Below the pieces are notes generated by a model. The model was not told where the DNA came from, did no database searches, and was given only the letters and a program-made list of their open reading frames with translations. Position numbers and translations under genes: made by a program. From assembly GCA_041392305.1 (NCBI GenBank), contig JAWKMJ010000010.1, positions 69,485-133,484 of the forward strand: a stretch of DNA of 64,000 bases, in the 5' to 3' direction. Below, piece after piece: positions 1-8,115 of this stretch; position 1 is the stretch's first letter; the number at the start of each line of letters is the position of its first letter. The stretch is from JAGQYP01 sp041392305. Its GTDB lineage: Bacteria > Bacteroidota > Bacteroidia > Flavobacteriales_D > Crocinitomicaceae.

Positions 1-232
1 AAACAGGGCCAAGAAGTAAAATGAAAGTCATGTTTCCAATCAAGTGGTCCGCGCTGCCATGACCCAATCCGTAACCAAACAAACTGATGTACCAGGTAAA
101 TGAAGTAACGTCAAATTCTGGTCTGAGCACAAAAATGGAAGTACCGATATTAAAATTTAGCAGAGCAAAATAGACAATGGCGCTTATGAATGCATATCCT
201 AAAACTACCGGACTATTAAAAGTAATTTTCAT
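1..232 (-). CDS. Rhomboid family intramembrane serine protease (5' part only)
   Basis: The 77 visible N-terminal residues run off the left edge of the window. After a first hydrophobic segment (about residues 9-30) comes GHGSADHLIGNMTF. Its two histidines five residues apart (H58, H63) and the asparagine four residues later (N67) match the H-x4-H-x3-N arrangement of rhomboid transmembrane helix 2 in GlpG, where the His and Asn line the active site. Rhomboids cleave membrane-anchored substrates inside the bilayer. The catalytic Ser (GxSG) and the second His lie beyond the edge and cannot be checked. The gene is divergent from the next one, with 121 bases between their start codons. Family call is by motif only. 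Confidence 0.72.
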   Translation of the reverse strand, partial: MKITFNSPVVLGYAFISAIVYFALLNFNIGTSIFVLRPEFDVTSFTWYISLFGYGLGHGSADHLIGNMTFILLLGPV

Positions 233-353
233 TTCAGTATTGCTTTTGATTTTCACTAAAGTATTTATTATTCTTTACAATCGAGGGAGGATTTTCAAAC
301 AAATATTCCTTAAATTGAACTTTTTGAAAAAAGGGTTGTACAGTTGTGCAGTT

Positions 354-1499
354 ATGAGAACAATTTTAACCATATCAGTGATTTACTTTTCAGTCTTCGC
401 TCTTGGGCAAGGGAATGAGGGCAACTCCAATAATTCGAATAACTCGAATGGAGTGAACAGTAATATTCTCAACTACAAAGTAGAGGAGAAACTGAAGAAA
501 GTAGAGAAGGAAGAAGCTCCTGCACCAGAAGTAAATACAGGAGTTTTTGACAGTCAATTGCAATCGGGTAGATACAATTATGAATTCACCCGCAAGAAGT
601 TTATTCGCCAAAATTTAGGGAAGGGATTTACTTCTGAGCAGCAAAAAACCTTGGATCAGCAGTTGGAAAATCTAAAAGAATCCGCTGAAAATTCATTTGA
701 ATTTAATTATCTGACTTATGTCAACGGAAATCACGATGTAAGTTTGTTTCCTTTTTTGGAAAAGGCCTACAAATTGAAGCCTTACGATGCTTCTTTATTT
801 GATGACTTCATTGCTTATTATGAAATCACAGACAATACAACGAAAAAAGCTGAATTTACTAAGAAGTTAATGGCTTCGAATGCAATTGAATCGGGTGTGT
901 ATCGATACAATGAAAATGTTTTACGATCCATAGATAAAAACGGAATCCTCATCACAAATGGTTACGATGATACCTATCCATTGTGGGTGTTGCAAAATGA
1001 AAAAGGAATGCGCAAGGATGTTAAGGTTTTATCATTAGATATACTTCAAAACAAAGAATACAGAAAGAGAATTTTAAAACAATATGGATTGAAGGATCCT
1101 GGAGTTGGACCGGAAAATCAGGATTTCATCATGAAATTACTGCAATTGAATCCAGATAAAAACATCTTTCTAGGATTTACAGTTCCAAAATATGTGCTTA
1201 AGGGGCTTTCAATCAATTTAAAGAACACTGGTTTGGCTTTAAAATATGCTCCAAAAAGATTGAATGAAGACAAACTGAAAATCAATTTTGAAAATGAATT
1301 GCAGTTGGATTATTTATTGCAGAATCAATCCAGTAGTAAGGTAAAACAAATGAATGCAAACTATTTGGTCATGCTTTCACAATTGTACAAGAAGTATAAG
1401 CAGGATCCGAAGAAACAAGAATATATTAAATCAATAGCACTAAAAATTGGTAGAGATATCAACAAAGAAAAAACGGTAAAAGCGAGCCTTGGTATTTAA
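354..1499 (+). CDS. Secreted protein resembling the periplasmic tail of DUF2723-type membrane proteins
   Basis: I chose the ATG at 354 rather than an in-frame one 59 codons upstream because it opens a clean signal peptide (MRTILTISVIYFSVFALGQ). The 381-residue product then has an Asn/Ser-rich linker. A central stretch (ILITNGYDDTYPLWVLQNEK, then GMRKDVKVLSLDIL) resembles the soluble periplasmic domain that follows the membrane part of Bacteroidota DUF2723 proteins (pattern NGDNDTxPLWY..EG.R.DVRVVNLSLL). The membrane part is absent. The stop codon directly abuts the ATG of the ECF sigma factor, so the three genes to 3046 are probably one transcript. Function is unknown; the resemblance is from memory of the family pattern. 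Confidence 0.65.
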   Translation: MRTILTISVIYFSVFALGQGNEGNSNNSNNSNGVNSNILNYKVEEKLKKVEKEEAPAPEVNTGVFDSQLQSGRYNYEFTRKKFIRQNLGKGFTSEQQKTLDQQLENLKESAENSFEFNYLTYVNGNHDVSLFPFLEKAYKLKPYDASLFDDFIAYYEITDNTTKKAEFTKKLMASNAIESGVYRYNENVLRSIDKNGILITNGYDDTYPLWVLQNEKGMRKDVKVLSLDILQNKEYRKRILKQYGLKDPGVGPENQDFIMKLLQLNPDKNIFLGFTVPKYVLKGLSINLKNTGLALKYAPKRLNEDKLKINFENELQLDYLLQNQSSSKVKQMNANYLVMLSQLYKKYKQDPKKQEYIKSIALKIGRDINKEKTVKASLGI

Positions 1500-2096
1500 A
1501 TGAAGCTTTTTCGAAATTATAAAACACTGTCGGACGAAGATTTGATGGACCTTATTCGTGATAAGGATTCCAAAGCATTCTCTGAGCTCTACAACCGATA
1601 TTCGGAAATGATCCTGAATTATTTCTATCGGATGTTGTGGAAGGATAGGGAAAAGGCGGAGGACTTCATGCACGATTTGTTCCAGAAGATTATTGAGAAA
1701 ACCGAGTATTACGATCGTAACAAGAGAGCGTTCAAAACCTGGTTTTTCTCAGTGGCCAACAATATGTGTAAAAATGAATATAAAAAGCAGGAGGTGAGGT
1801 CAAACACAAGTTCAGGATTGGATGAATCCTACAATGTTTCTTCGAGTGAGGAAGCTGTAGATAGAATGTTTGACAATAAGGCCTTCAAACAAAAATTACT
1901 CGCTGAAGTGAATCAATTAGACGAAAAACATAAAGAAGTATTTGTATTGAAGTTCATAGATGATCTATCCAATCAAGAAATAGCAGATGCTCTGGATATC
2001 AATTTAGGGACGGTAAAATCAAGAATATTCAATGCAATTAAGAAGATATCGGTGAATTTAGAAGTATATAGAGACGAATTAATAGGTGGGAAGTAA
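1500..2096 (+). CDS. RNA polymerase sigma factor, ECF (sigma-70) family
   Basis: The 198-residue product has the two conserved ECF regions. Region 2 spans about residues 25-95, with the aromatic/basic stretch LYNRYSEMILNYFYRM and the KTWFFSVANN helix. Region 4 spans about 140-185 and is a helix-turn-helix (NQEIADALDINLGTVKSRIF). It should direct core RNA polymerase to a small regulon. The start codon follows the stop of the preceding secreted-protein gene with no gap. Its own stop shares one base with the ATG of the next gene (TAATG), so translational coupling to a membrane-anchored partner is likely. That pattern is typical of sigma/anti-sigma pairs, but the target signal is not evident. Confidence 0.9.
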   Translation: MKLFRNYKTLSDEDLMDLIRDKDSKAFSELYNRYSEMILNYFYRMLWKDREKAEDFMHDLFQKIIEKTEYYDRNKRAFKTWFFSVANNMCKNEYKKQEVRSNTSSGLDESYNVSSSEEAVDRMFDNKAFKQKLLAEVNQLDEKHKEVFVLKFIDDLSNQEIADALDINLGTVKSRIFNAIKKISVNLEVYRDELIGGK

Positions 2097-3046
2097 TGGA
2101 ACTATTTGATGAGAACATAGAACAGTTGATACTGGATAAAGAGTATCATCAGCTCACAGAAGGAGAGAAGGAGGGGATAAAGGATTTTATTTCCAATGAG
2201 GAAGAGTATGCTCAGTTTAAAATGACACTGATGATGTCGTCTGATCTTAAAACGGAGCGTATTCAGCCGAAAGAATCTACCAAAGCGTCTTTGATGCAGA
2301 TGATGGAGGGGAGCAGACCAGAAAAGAAGATCTGGTACAATGGAATCGGTGTGTTCTTTTTCCCGGAAGACAAGCCAACTTATGCCAAACCGGGAATTTA
2401 TGCTTCCCTGGCAGCTATTTTACTTTTGGTTTTCTTTTTCGTGCCGATGGATTTCGGAACGGTAAATGAAAATAAAGGAAACGTGGCTCAAGCTGAAGAT
2501 AATATGGCAAAAGAGTCAGCAGATGAAAGTACGATTGCAACTGAAGAAGAAATGATGGAGAAAGATATTCCATTAACTCCTGCAGAGAGCAACAAAAATG
2601 CTGAAATCGAAGCAAAAGAAGGTTTGTTGGAAGACCTGGATCACAATGACGGTAAGATCTTCGCCAATCAAAATGAGCCTGCAATGTTAGAAGAAGTTGC
2701 GGATGAGTTGGATGGAAATGCAGGCTATTTAAAGCAAGATTTGGAATATGGTGCAGATGACAAAAAGAAAACTGCTGCTGATGACAGAACAATAACCCTG
2801 GATTATATAGCTGGAGGCTATCCGAACGGTGGAGGAAATTCAGTTGTAGCGGATTCTTTAAACTCTAGAGTAGTCGCTCCTGGAAATAATGAGCGAAGAA
2901 ATGAAAAGGGAGTGGCTTTCAAAGAAAATCAAAACAATTTCATTTCTGGAGATTTAAAGAAAGATGGATTTACTTATGAAATCCTGAACGACAACGGATT
3001 AAACCAAAATACGGATCTGATTGATCTGTTGTATACGGCAGATTAG
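2096..3046 (+). CDS. Single-pass membrane protein, putative anti-sigma factor partner
   Basis: This 316-residue protein overlaps the sigma gene by one base. It has a cytoplasmic N-terminal part of about 100 residues (acidic helices, LTEGEKEGIKDFI and similar), one transmembrane helix at about 101-117 (YASLAAILLLVFFFVPM), and a low-complexity, Glu/Asn-rich exported tail. This topology, and the position right after an ECF sigma gene, suggest an anti-sigma factor. I do not see a clear zinc-type anti-sigma (HxxxCxxC) motif, so the role is inferred from context. A terminator follows directly. Confidence 0.62.
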   Translation: MELFDENIEQLILDKEYHQLTEGEKEGIKDFISNEEEYAQFKMTLMMSSDLKTERIQPKESTKASLMQMMEGSRPEKKIWYNGIGVFFFPEDKPTYAKPGIYASLAAILLLVFFFVPMDFGTVNENKGNVAQAEDNMAKESADESTIATEEEMMEKDIPLTPAESNKNAEIEAKEGLLEDLDHNDGKIFANQNEPAMLEEVADELDGNAGYLKQDLEYGADDKKKTAADDRTITLDYIAGGYPNGGGNSVVADSLNSRVVAPGNNERRNEKGVAFKENQNNFISGDLKKDGFTYEILNDNGLNQNTDLIDLLYTAD

Positions 3047-3050
3047 AAAC

Positions 3051-3082
3051 TAAAAAAGCCCCAACAAAATTGAGGCTTTTTT
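3051..3082 (+). terminator. Rho-independent terminator after the sigma/partner operon
   Basis: AAAAGCCCCAA and TTGAGGCTTTT form a stem of about 10 base pairs with a short A-rich loop, followed by a T run, starting six bases after the stop at 3046. The flanking A and T runs make it potentially active in both directions, which also suits the fabI gene coming from the other side. Confidence 0.8.
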
Positions 3083-3112
3083 ATATTTCGTAATTCAGAA
3101 AATAAAATTCTA

Positions 3113-3161
3113 AACTCTTAACTCTTAACTCTTAATTTTTAATTCTTAACTCTTAGTTCTA
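3113..3161. repeat. Seven tandem heptamers of the AACTCTT type
   Basis: Seven consecutive 7-base units are visible: three exact AACTCTT copies, then AATTTTT, AATTCTT, AACTCTT and a decayed AGTTCTA. They lie between the sigma-operon terminator and the 3' end of fabI. No coding potential is seen. Such tracts may be replication slippage products; no function is shown. Confidence 0.75.
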
Positions 3162-3170
3162 AATTATCTC

Positions 3171-3227
3171 CCTAACGGTCGATGAGCTCGCTGTCGCTCG
3201 GTTCTACACTCGAAAAACGCTACACTC
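3171..3227. other. GC-rich intergenic element next to fabI
   Basis: This 57-base stretch has repeated CGCT/CTCG words and two ACACTC copies (around GGTTCTACACTCG and ACGCTACACTC). It is clearly richer in G+C than the flanking AT-rich DNA. It looks like a fragment of a dispersed intergenic repeat, but no second copy is present in this window, so that is only a suggestion. Confidence 0.3.
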
Positions 3228-3230
3228 AAA

Positions 3231-4043
3231 TCATTCTCCAAACTTCTCAATCACCCCTTGAGTAACCCCAGTATTTGAGAATCCTCCGTCGTGGAATAGA
3301 TTCTGCATGGTGACATATTTTGTGTAATCCGAGAATAAAGAAATACAGTAGTCTGCACAAGCTTCTGCTGGAGCATTTCCAAGCGGACTCATTTGCTCTG
3401 AGAAGTTAATGAATTCATTAAATCCTTTGATTCCTGTTCCCGCTGTAGTAACCGTAGGAGACTGAGAAATCGTGTTAATCCTTACTTTCTTTTTGATTCC
3501 GTAATGGTATCCGAAAGATCTAGCGATAGATTCCAATAAAGACTTCGCATCAGCCATATCATTGTAATCTGGGAAAATTCTTTGTGCTGCAATGTATGTC
3601 AAGGCTACAACAGATCCCCATTCGTTTAATGCATCATGCTTGTAACATGCCGCAATGGTTTTATGGAATGATTCGGCACTCACATCCAATGTTTGAGCGT
3701 AGAATTTATAATTCAATTCAGTATAGTGTTTGCCTTTTCTCACATTTGGAGACATTCCAATAGAATGCAAAACGAAATCAATTTTACCACCAAGAATTTC
3801 CATTGCTTGAGTAACTAGATTGTCTAAATCTTCCTCGCTAGTTGCATCAGCAGGGATGATTTGAGAACCTGTTTTTGCAGCCAGATTATTGATTTCACCC
3901 ATTCTCATGGCGATAGGTGCATTGGTTAAAACAAATTCAGCTCCTTCTGCATGCGCTTGCTCAGCTACTTTCCATGCAATAGACTGATCGTTCAATGCTC
4001 CGAAAATGATTCCTTTTTTTCCTTTTAAAATATTGTTTGACAT
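3231..4043 (-). CDS. fabI: Enoyl-[acyl-carrier-protein] reductase (NADH)
   Basis: This 270-residue short-chain dehydrogenase of the FabI type catalyses the last reduction in each cycle of type II fatty acid elongation in the cytoplasm. The N-terminal nucleotide-binding segment carries the FabI signature around GALNDQSIAW, replacing the usual Gly-rich loop. The LHSIGMSP segment follows. The catalytic Tyr-x6-Lys pair is seen in YNDMADAK. Length fits the family (about 260-275). It is the last gene of a minus-strand run after recQ and a GIDE-domain gene and has its own probable promoter element upstream. Confidence 0.95.
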   Translation of the reverse strand: MSNNILKGKKGIIFGALNDQSIAWKVAEQAHAEGAEFVLTNAPIAMRMGEINNLAAKTGSQIIPADATSEEDLDNLVTQAMEILGGKIDFVLHSIGMSPNVRKGKHYTELNYKFYAQTLDVSAESFHKTIAACYKHDALNEWGSVVALTYIAAQRIFPDYNDMADAKSLLESIARSFGYHYGIKKKVRINTISQSPTVTTAGTGIKGFNEFINFSEQMSPLGNAPAEACADYCISLFSDYTKYVTMQNLFHDGGFSNTGVTQGVIEKFGE

Positions 4044-4065
4044 ATTTTTCTGTTTTAAATCAGCA

Positions 4066-4073
4066 CAAAAATA
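4066..4073 (-). promoter_or_regulatory. Predicted -7 element (TATTTTTG) of fabI
   Basis: TATTTTTG matches the Bacteroidota -7 consensus TAnnTTTG and lies 22 bases before the fabI ATG. No TTG is seen at the -33 spacing, so this is a half match. Confidence 0.45.
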
Positions 4074-4098
4074 ATTTTTTTCTGCGATGAGGTTCCCT

Positions 4099-4896
4099 TT
4101 AGATCATTTTTGTGACACCAAACACAACCAATCCGGCTCCAATCACCCACAATGCAAAGGCACTCCATTTGAAAATATTGATATTGCTTTGCAAATTAGA
4201 CTTTAGTTCGTCTTCGGTTTTTGTAGAAACAATGAAATGTTGCTTTTTATCTGTAGACTTGGATATTCTCAGTTTTCCGGCCCGATCGTTCGCTTCTCCT
4301 AGTACGTAAAGATGTGAATTCATTGGGATCGCATATTCTTCGTATTTATATCCCAAAACAGTGGTTCCACTGGAAGTTCCGAAAGAGAACCCGCCAAAAT
4401 TGAACCAATTTCCGGATGGATTAGATCCTGCCTCGTATTCAGAAAATATTTTCATGGTGTGCAATTCCGCTCCTTCTGGATCTACCAAAACCTCTCCTGT
4501 TTGATCTTTTACGTAAAAATTCGCCTTTCTTTCATTTTCAGATACCTTTTCTGTGGATCTTACATTGTCCCAACGAACATTACCATTTGAATCTCTTCTC
4601 TGTACCTGTTTTTCTATTTCACGAGTCACAATCGACTTATAATACACCACATTTTCCTTAGCGAATTCGGATTGGATAGGGGATTCACAATGAACATTTC
4701 CTCGAATTTCAATGAAATTACTGAAAGATCCCTTTCCATATTCTTCTTCAAAAAATTGATGATTCTGAATAATTTCAGCTGCGCTTGTATTTTCGTAATT
4801 GTCCATGACATTCATTTTGGCTTTTCTCTTATTCATAATTATCCAAAGCACTAAACCAATAAGAGCAACAACGGCTCCTCCAATCATTATTCCCAT
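4099..4896 (-). CDS. Membrane protein with GIDE (MUL1-like) domain, no RING
   Basis: The 265-residue product has a transmembrane helix at each end (about residues 3-20 and 242-263). The middle resembles the GIDE domain of mitochondrial MUL1/MAPL and its bacterial relatives: a cysteine-containing strand in CESPIQSEFAKENVVYYKS, a charged VTREIEKQVQRR stretch, and FYVKDQTGEVLVDPEGAELH. Bacterial members are often auto-annotated as E3 ubiquitin ligase, but no RING finger is present here, so ligase activity should not be assumed. The domain would sit between two membrane anchors. It lies between recQ and fabI on the same strand; function unknown. Confidence 0.65.
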   Translation of the reverse strand: MGIMIGGAVVALIGLVLWIIMNKRKAKMNVMDNYENTSAAEIIQNHQFFEEEYGKGSFSNFIEIRGNVHCESPIQSEFAKENVVYYKSIVTREIEKQVQRRDSNGNVRWDNVRSTEKVSENERKANFYVKDQTGEVLVDPEGAELHTMKIFSEYEAGSNPSGNWFNFGGFSFGTSSGTTVLGYKYEEYAIPMNSHLYVLGEANDRAGKLRISKSTDKKQHFIVSTKTEDELKSNLQSNINIFKWSAFALWVIGAGLVVFGVTKMI

Positions 4897-4956
4897 AGTC
4901 TGTTTTTGATTTGTTTCAGAATAAAAATATAAATTTTTGAAATATAGCTGTCTGAT

Positions 4957-6825
4957 TTATAGAGGAAGAATGAAATTAAATTGTGTTGCACTCCTTTTCA
5001 ATTTCCCTTCCTTAATCAAAAAGTCTATTTTCTCCAGAATTAGAGCTTCCGGTATTCCTGATTGTATAATGAGTTCGTGCAGATCAATTCCATCTCCAAT
5101 CCATTGTAAAAGTTGACTTTCATTCAGGCTCGGGTGTTTCCTGCAGTAACTGCATTTTCCGCAATTTTCATCCGTTGAATCACCAAAATAATTTCTCAAA
5201 TAAGTACTTCGACAATTTTCATTTTTAAGGAAATCCAAAATGGATTCAAGATTCTCAAAAGCTACATTCTTTAGAAATCGATAATTGTTTAAGTTCAGCT
5301 GATCCGATTTCAAGCGATTTTGCAAATAGTAGATTTTCGGAGCATCACTTTTAAGAGAGTAATCAATGATTTCATTCTTGAAGAGAAAATCCAATTGTTC
5401 TGTAATTCTTTTGTGGCTAGTCTTTAAATGCTTGCTAAAATCTGCCAATTGAAAGGGGATATGTTGGTCAAAAATTCCAGGATAGGATCTTGCTAAATAT
5501 CTGAGGAAAGCATCATAATTCGGGTTGGAAATCTGAAATTGATAGACTACTTCTCTAGAGGCAATAATGCGAATTTTAGACTGACTTGAATCTTTCTCCT
5601 CAAACAATAAATATCCGCAGTTTTCTAGAAATTCAAGTGCATTATATGTATCGAAAACATCTAATTCATACTTCTTAGAAAATTTTAGCAAATCAAACTC
5701 ATAATCTTGTTCATCTCCTTCGCCTAAAGCGATTTGTAAATGATTGGATGCATGATCATATATTTTTCGGATCAGCTTTTCATCAAGATATTTTTTTTCA
5801 ATTCGCTCCTGAAGTGCAGTAATATCTGAGTCTTCAAACAGCAAAACGGCAAGAGATTCCTCTAGATCACGTCCTCCGCGACCAGCCTCTTGAAAATAAT
5901 TCTCAATGTTTTCCGGAATATCATAATGAATAACAAGTCGAACATCCGGTTTGTCAATTCCCATTCCAAAAGCATTTGTAGCCACCATGATTCGGGTTTG
6001 ATCCATGATCCAGGCATTTTGTTTTTGCTTTCTGCTGATTGTATTGAGTCCGCCATGATAGAAATCCGCAGAATAGCCATTTAATTGCAGGAACTTACAA
6101 ACACGTTTTACTTCTTTTCTTGTATAGCAATAAACAATTGTGCTTCCAGAATATTTTTTGAGCGATTGAAGAAGAATTCCATCTTTATTCTGAACTTTTA
6201 CGGTGTGATAAGCAAGGTTTTTGCGTTCAAAACTGGATTTAAATATTTGAGTGTCTTTAAAACCTAATTTATCAATGATATCTTCAACGATCTTGGGTTT
6301 GGCCGTAGCAGTAACAGCTATTTTTCTGGATTTAGGATGAAGATCCAGAAATTCTTTGATGTTGAGATAGGATGGCCTAAAATCGTAGCCCCATTGGGAA
6401 ATACAATGGGATTCATCAATAGCGATTAAATCGATTTTGAATTGCTGACTTCGAGATCTAAAATCTTTGGAATTTACTCTTTCTGGTGATAGATAAAGAA
6501 ATTTTATACCTCCAAATTCACACTTATCTAAGATGGTTGCAATCTCCAATTGCGTCATTCCGGAATGTATGAATTCAGCTTTAATCTTCTTCTCTTTTAG
6601 GGCCCGTACCTGATCTTCCATTAAAGAAATCAAAGGCGAAATCACAATGCATATTCCATCAAAATAAAGTCCCGGAACTTGAAAACAGATGCTTTTCCCG
6701 CCACCCGTTGGTAAGAGTGCCAAAGTGTCTTTGCCTCGAATTACGGAAGTAATGATTTCCTCTTGATTGGGTCGAAATGCACTATATCCGTAGTATTCTT
6801 TTAATATTTGATAGATTTCTTGCAA
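4957..6825 (-). CDS. recQ: ATP-dependent DNA helicase RecQ
   Basis: This 622-residue 3'-5' helicase acts in recombination and fork repair. Visible in order: Walker A (LPTGGGKSICFQVP), the DEAH-type box with the aromatic loop (IDESHCISQWGYDFRPSY), motif VI (YFQEAGRGGRD), and the zinc-binding Cys cluster of the RQC region (C-x-S.., CGKCSYC). The C-terminal part after the winged helix is short and shows no clear HRDC domain. The start is TTG at 6825: no ATG, GTG or other TTG lies between it and the upstream in-frame stop, and AAGGA sits six bases before it. Confidence 0.94.
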   Translation of the reverse strand: MQEIYQILKEYYGYSAFRPNQEEIITSVIRGKDTLALLPTGGGKSICFQVPGLYFDGICIVISPLISLMEDQVRALKEKKIKAEFIHSGMTQLEIATILDKCEFGGIKFLYLSPERVNSKDFRSRSQQFKIDLIAIDESHCISQWGYDFRPSYLNIKEFLDLHPKSRKIAVTATAKPKIVEDIIDKLGFKDTQIFKSSFERKNLAYHTVKVQNKDGILLQSLKKYSGSTIVYCYTRKEVKRVCKFLQLNGYSADFYHGGLNTISRKQKQNAWIMDQTRIMVATNAFGMGIDKPDVRLVIHYDIPENIENYFQEAGRGGRDLEESLAVLLFEDSDITALQERIEKKYLDEKLIRKIYDHASNHLQIALGEGDEQDYEFDLLKFSKKYELDVFDTYNALEFLENCGYLLFEEKDSSQSKIRIIASREVVYQFQISNPNYDAFLRYLARSYPGIFDQHIPFQLADFSKHLKTSHKRITEQLDFLFKNEIIDYSLKSDAPKIYYLQNRLKSDQLNLNNYRFLKNVAFENLESILDFLKNENCRSTYLRNYFGDSTDENCGKCSYCRKHPSLNESQLLQWIGDGIDLHELIIQSGIPEALILEKIDFLIKEGKLKRSATQFNFILPL

Positions 6826-6887
6826 GTGGTTCCTTTGATTTGTCAGTAAAATTAATTAGATTTTCTATTCCACGAATCATTCATCTC

Positions 6888-6918
6888 TTGATTATCCGTT
6901 AAGAAATGAGTATATTCG
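6888..6918 (+). promoter_or_regulatory. Predicted ilvE promoter (TTG, 20 bases, TATATTCG)
   Basis: TTG at 6888-6890 and TATATTCG at 6911-6918 are 20 bases apart. This fits the Bacteroidota -33/-7 layout with one mismatch in the -7 box. The predicted start is about 15-18 bases before the ilvE ATG. Confidence 0.5.
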
Positions 6919-6939
6919 CGTGCCTTAAAAACGAAAATT

Positions 6940-8010
6940 ATGATTTCAAACACAGTTTCAATTGACATTCAAAAGGTAGGGAATTCAAGAGTGAACGAGA
7001 TAGATTTCGAAAATCTTCCATTCGGTCGTGAATTTTCGGACCACATGTTTGTCATGGACTATGCTGATGGTAAATGGGGAACTCCGAAGATTATTCCTTT
7101 TGGAAATATTCAGATTCACCCGGCAACTTCAGCATTGCATTATGGTCAGTCAATTTTCGAAGGAATGAAAGCATATAGAAACAAGGAAAATGAAGCCTTT
7201 TTGTTCAGACCAGACATGAACATTAAAAGAATGAATATTTCTTGTCAAAGAATGTGCATGCCGGAAATTCCTGAGGAAATTTTCATGGAGGCCCTTAAAA
7301 CCTTAGTATCTATCGATAAACAATGGATTCCAGACACAGAAGGAGGTTCTTTGTATATCCGTCCATTCATGTTCGCAACTGACGAATATGTTGGGATTAA
7401 ACCATCAGACAATTACAGATTCATGATCTTCACTTGTCCTGTAGGAGGGTATTATAGTACTCCAGTGAAAGTAAAACTGGAAAGACATTATACTAGAGCG
7501 GCTCGAGGTGGAGTAGGGCAGGCAAAAACTGCCGGAAACTACGCGGCATCTCTTTATCCGGCTAAATTAGCTCAGCAACAAGGATATCATCAATTGTTGT
7601 GGACTGATGGTCTTTCGCACGAATACATTGAAGAGTCAGGAACAATGAATGTTTGCTTCATGATTAATGGCAAGCTGATCACTCCTTCAGAGGATTCAGA
7701 TACTATTTTGAAAGGAATCACCAAAAGATCTGTAATTGAGATCGCTAAAAGCTGGGGAGTAGAAGTGGAAGAAAGACCTGTAAAGGTTGCTGAAGTAATT
7801 GAGGCAATCGAGAATGGTAGTCTTACCGAAATGTTTGGTGCTGGTACTGCTGCAACAATTGCTCACATCGAAATCCTTGGAGTAGAAGGTAGAGATTATG
7901 TTTTACCTGCAATCGAAGGAAGAGAATTTTCAAATAAAGTAAATGATTATTTGACGAATTTGAAAAAAGGAAAAATTGAAGATCCATTTAATTGGAATAT
8001 TAAGCTATAA
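6940..8010 (+). CDS. ilvE: Branched-chain amino acid aminotransferase
   Basis: This 356-residue PLP enzyme of fold type IV transfers amino groups between glutamate and the 2-oxo acids of Leu, Ile and Val, the last step of their synthesis and the first of their breakdown. The PLP lysine is probably in GVGQAKTAGNYAAS. The EYIEESGTMNVCFMI segment and the GTAATIAHIE stretch (cofactor phosphate loop) are typical of BCAT. The length matches the long BCAT subgroup. It stands alone between a predicted promoter and a strong terminator. Confidence 0.94.
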   Translation: MISNTVSIDIQKVGNSRVNEIDFENLPFGREFSDHMFVMDYADGKWGTPKIIPFGNIQIHPATSALHYGQSIFEGMKAYRNKENEAFLFRPDMNIKRMNISCQRMCMPEIPEEIFMEALKTLVSIDKQWIPDTEGGSLYIRPFMFATDEYVGIKPSDNYRFMIFTCPVGGYYSTPVKVKLERHYTRAARGGVGQAKTAGNYAASLYPAKLAQQQGYHQLLWTDGLSHEYIEESGTMNVCFMINGKLITPSEDSDTILKGITKRSVIEIAKSWGVEVEERPVKVAEVIEAIENGSLTEMFGAGTAATIAHIEILGVEGRDYVLPAIEGREFSNKVNDYLTNLKKGKIEDPFNWNIKL

Positions 8011-8031
8011 AGAAAACCTGGAAACAGAAAT

Positions 8032-8062
8032 AAAAGCCGTCTCATTCAGACGGTTTTTTTTT
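8032..8062 (+). terminator. Terminator after ilvE
   Basis: CCGTCT (8037-8042), a five-base loop CATTC and AGACGG (8048-8053) are followed by nine T residues. This is a textbook intrinsic terminator 22 bases after the ilvE stop. Confidence 0.92.
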
Positions 8063-8115
8063 GACTAAATTTATGGAACGGGTGATTTATTTTCATCCCA
8101 ACAAAAAGGCTTTTG

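Noticed and set aside
3113..3161. Heptamer array as a CRISPR-like or attachment structure
   Set aside because: Units are seven bases and contiguous with no spacers, and there are no cas or integrase genes nearby.
4099..4896. E3 ubiquitin ligase annotation for the GIDE protein
   Set aside because: No RING domain or other ligase residues are visible; only the GIDE-like part is supported.
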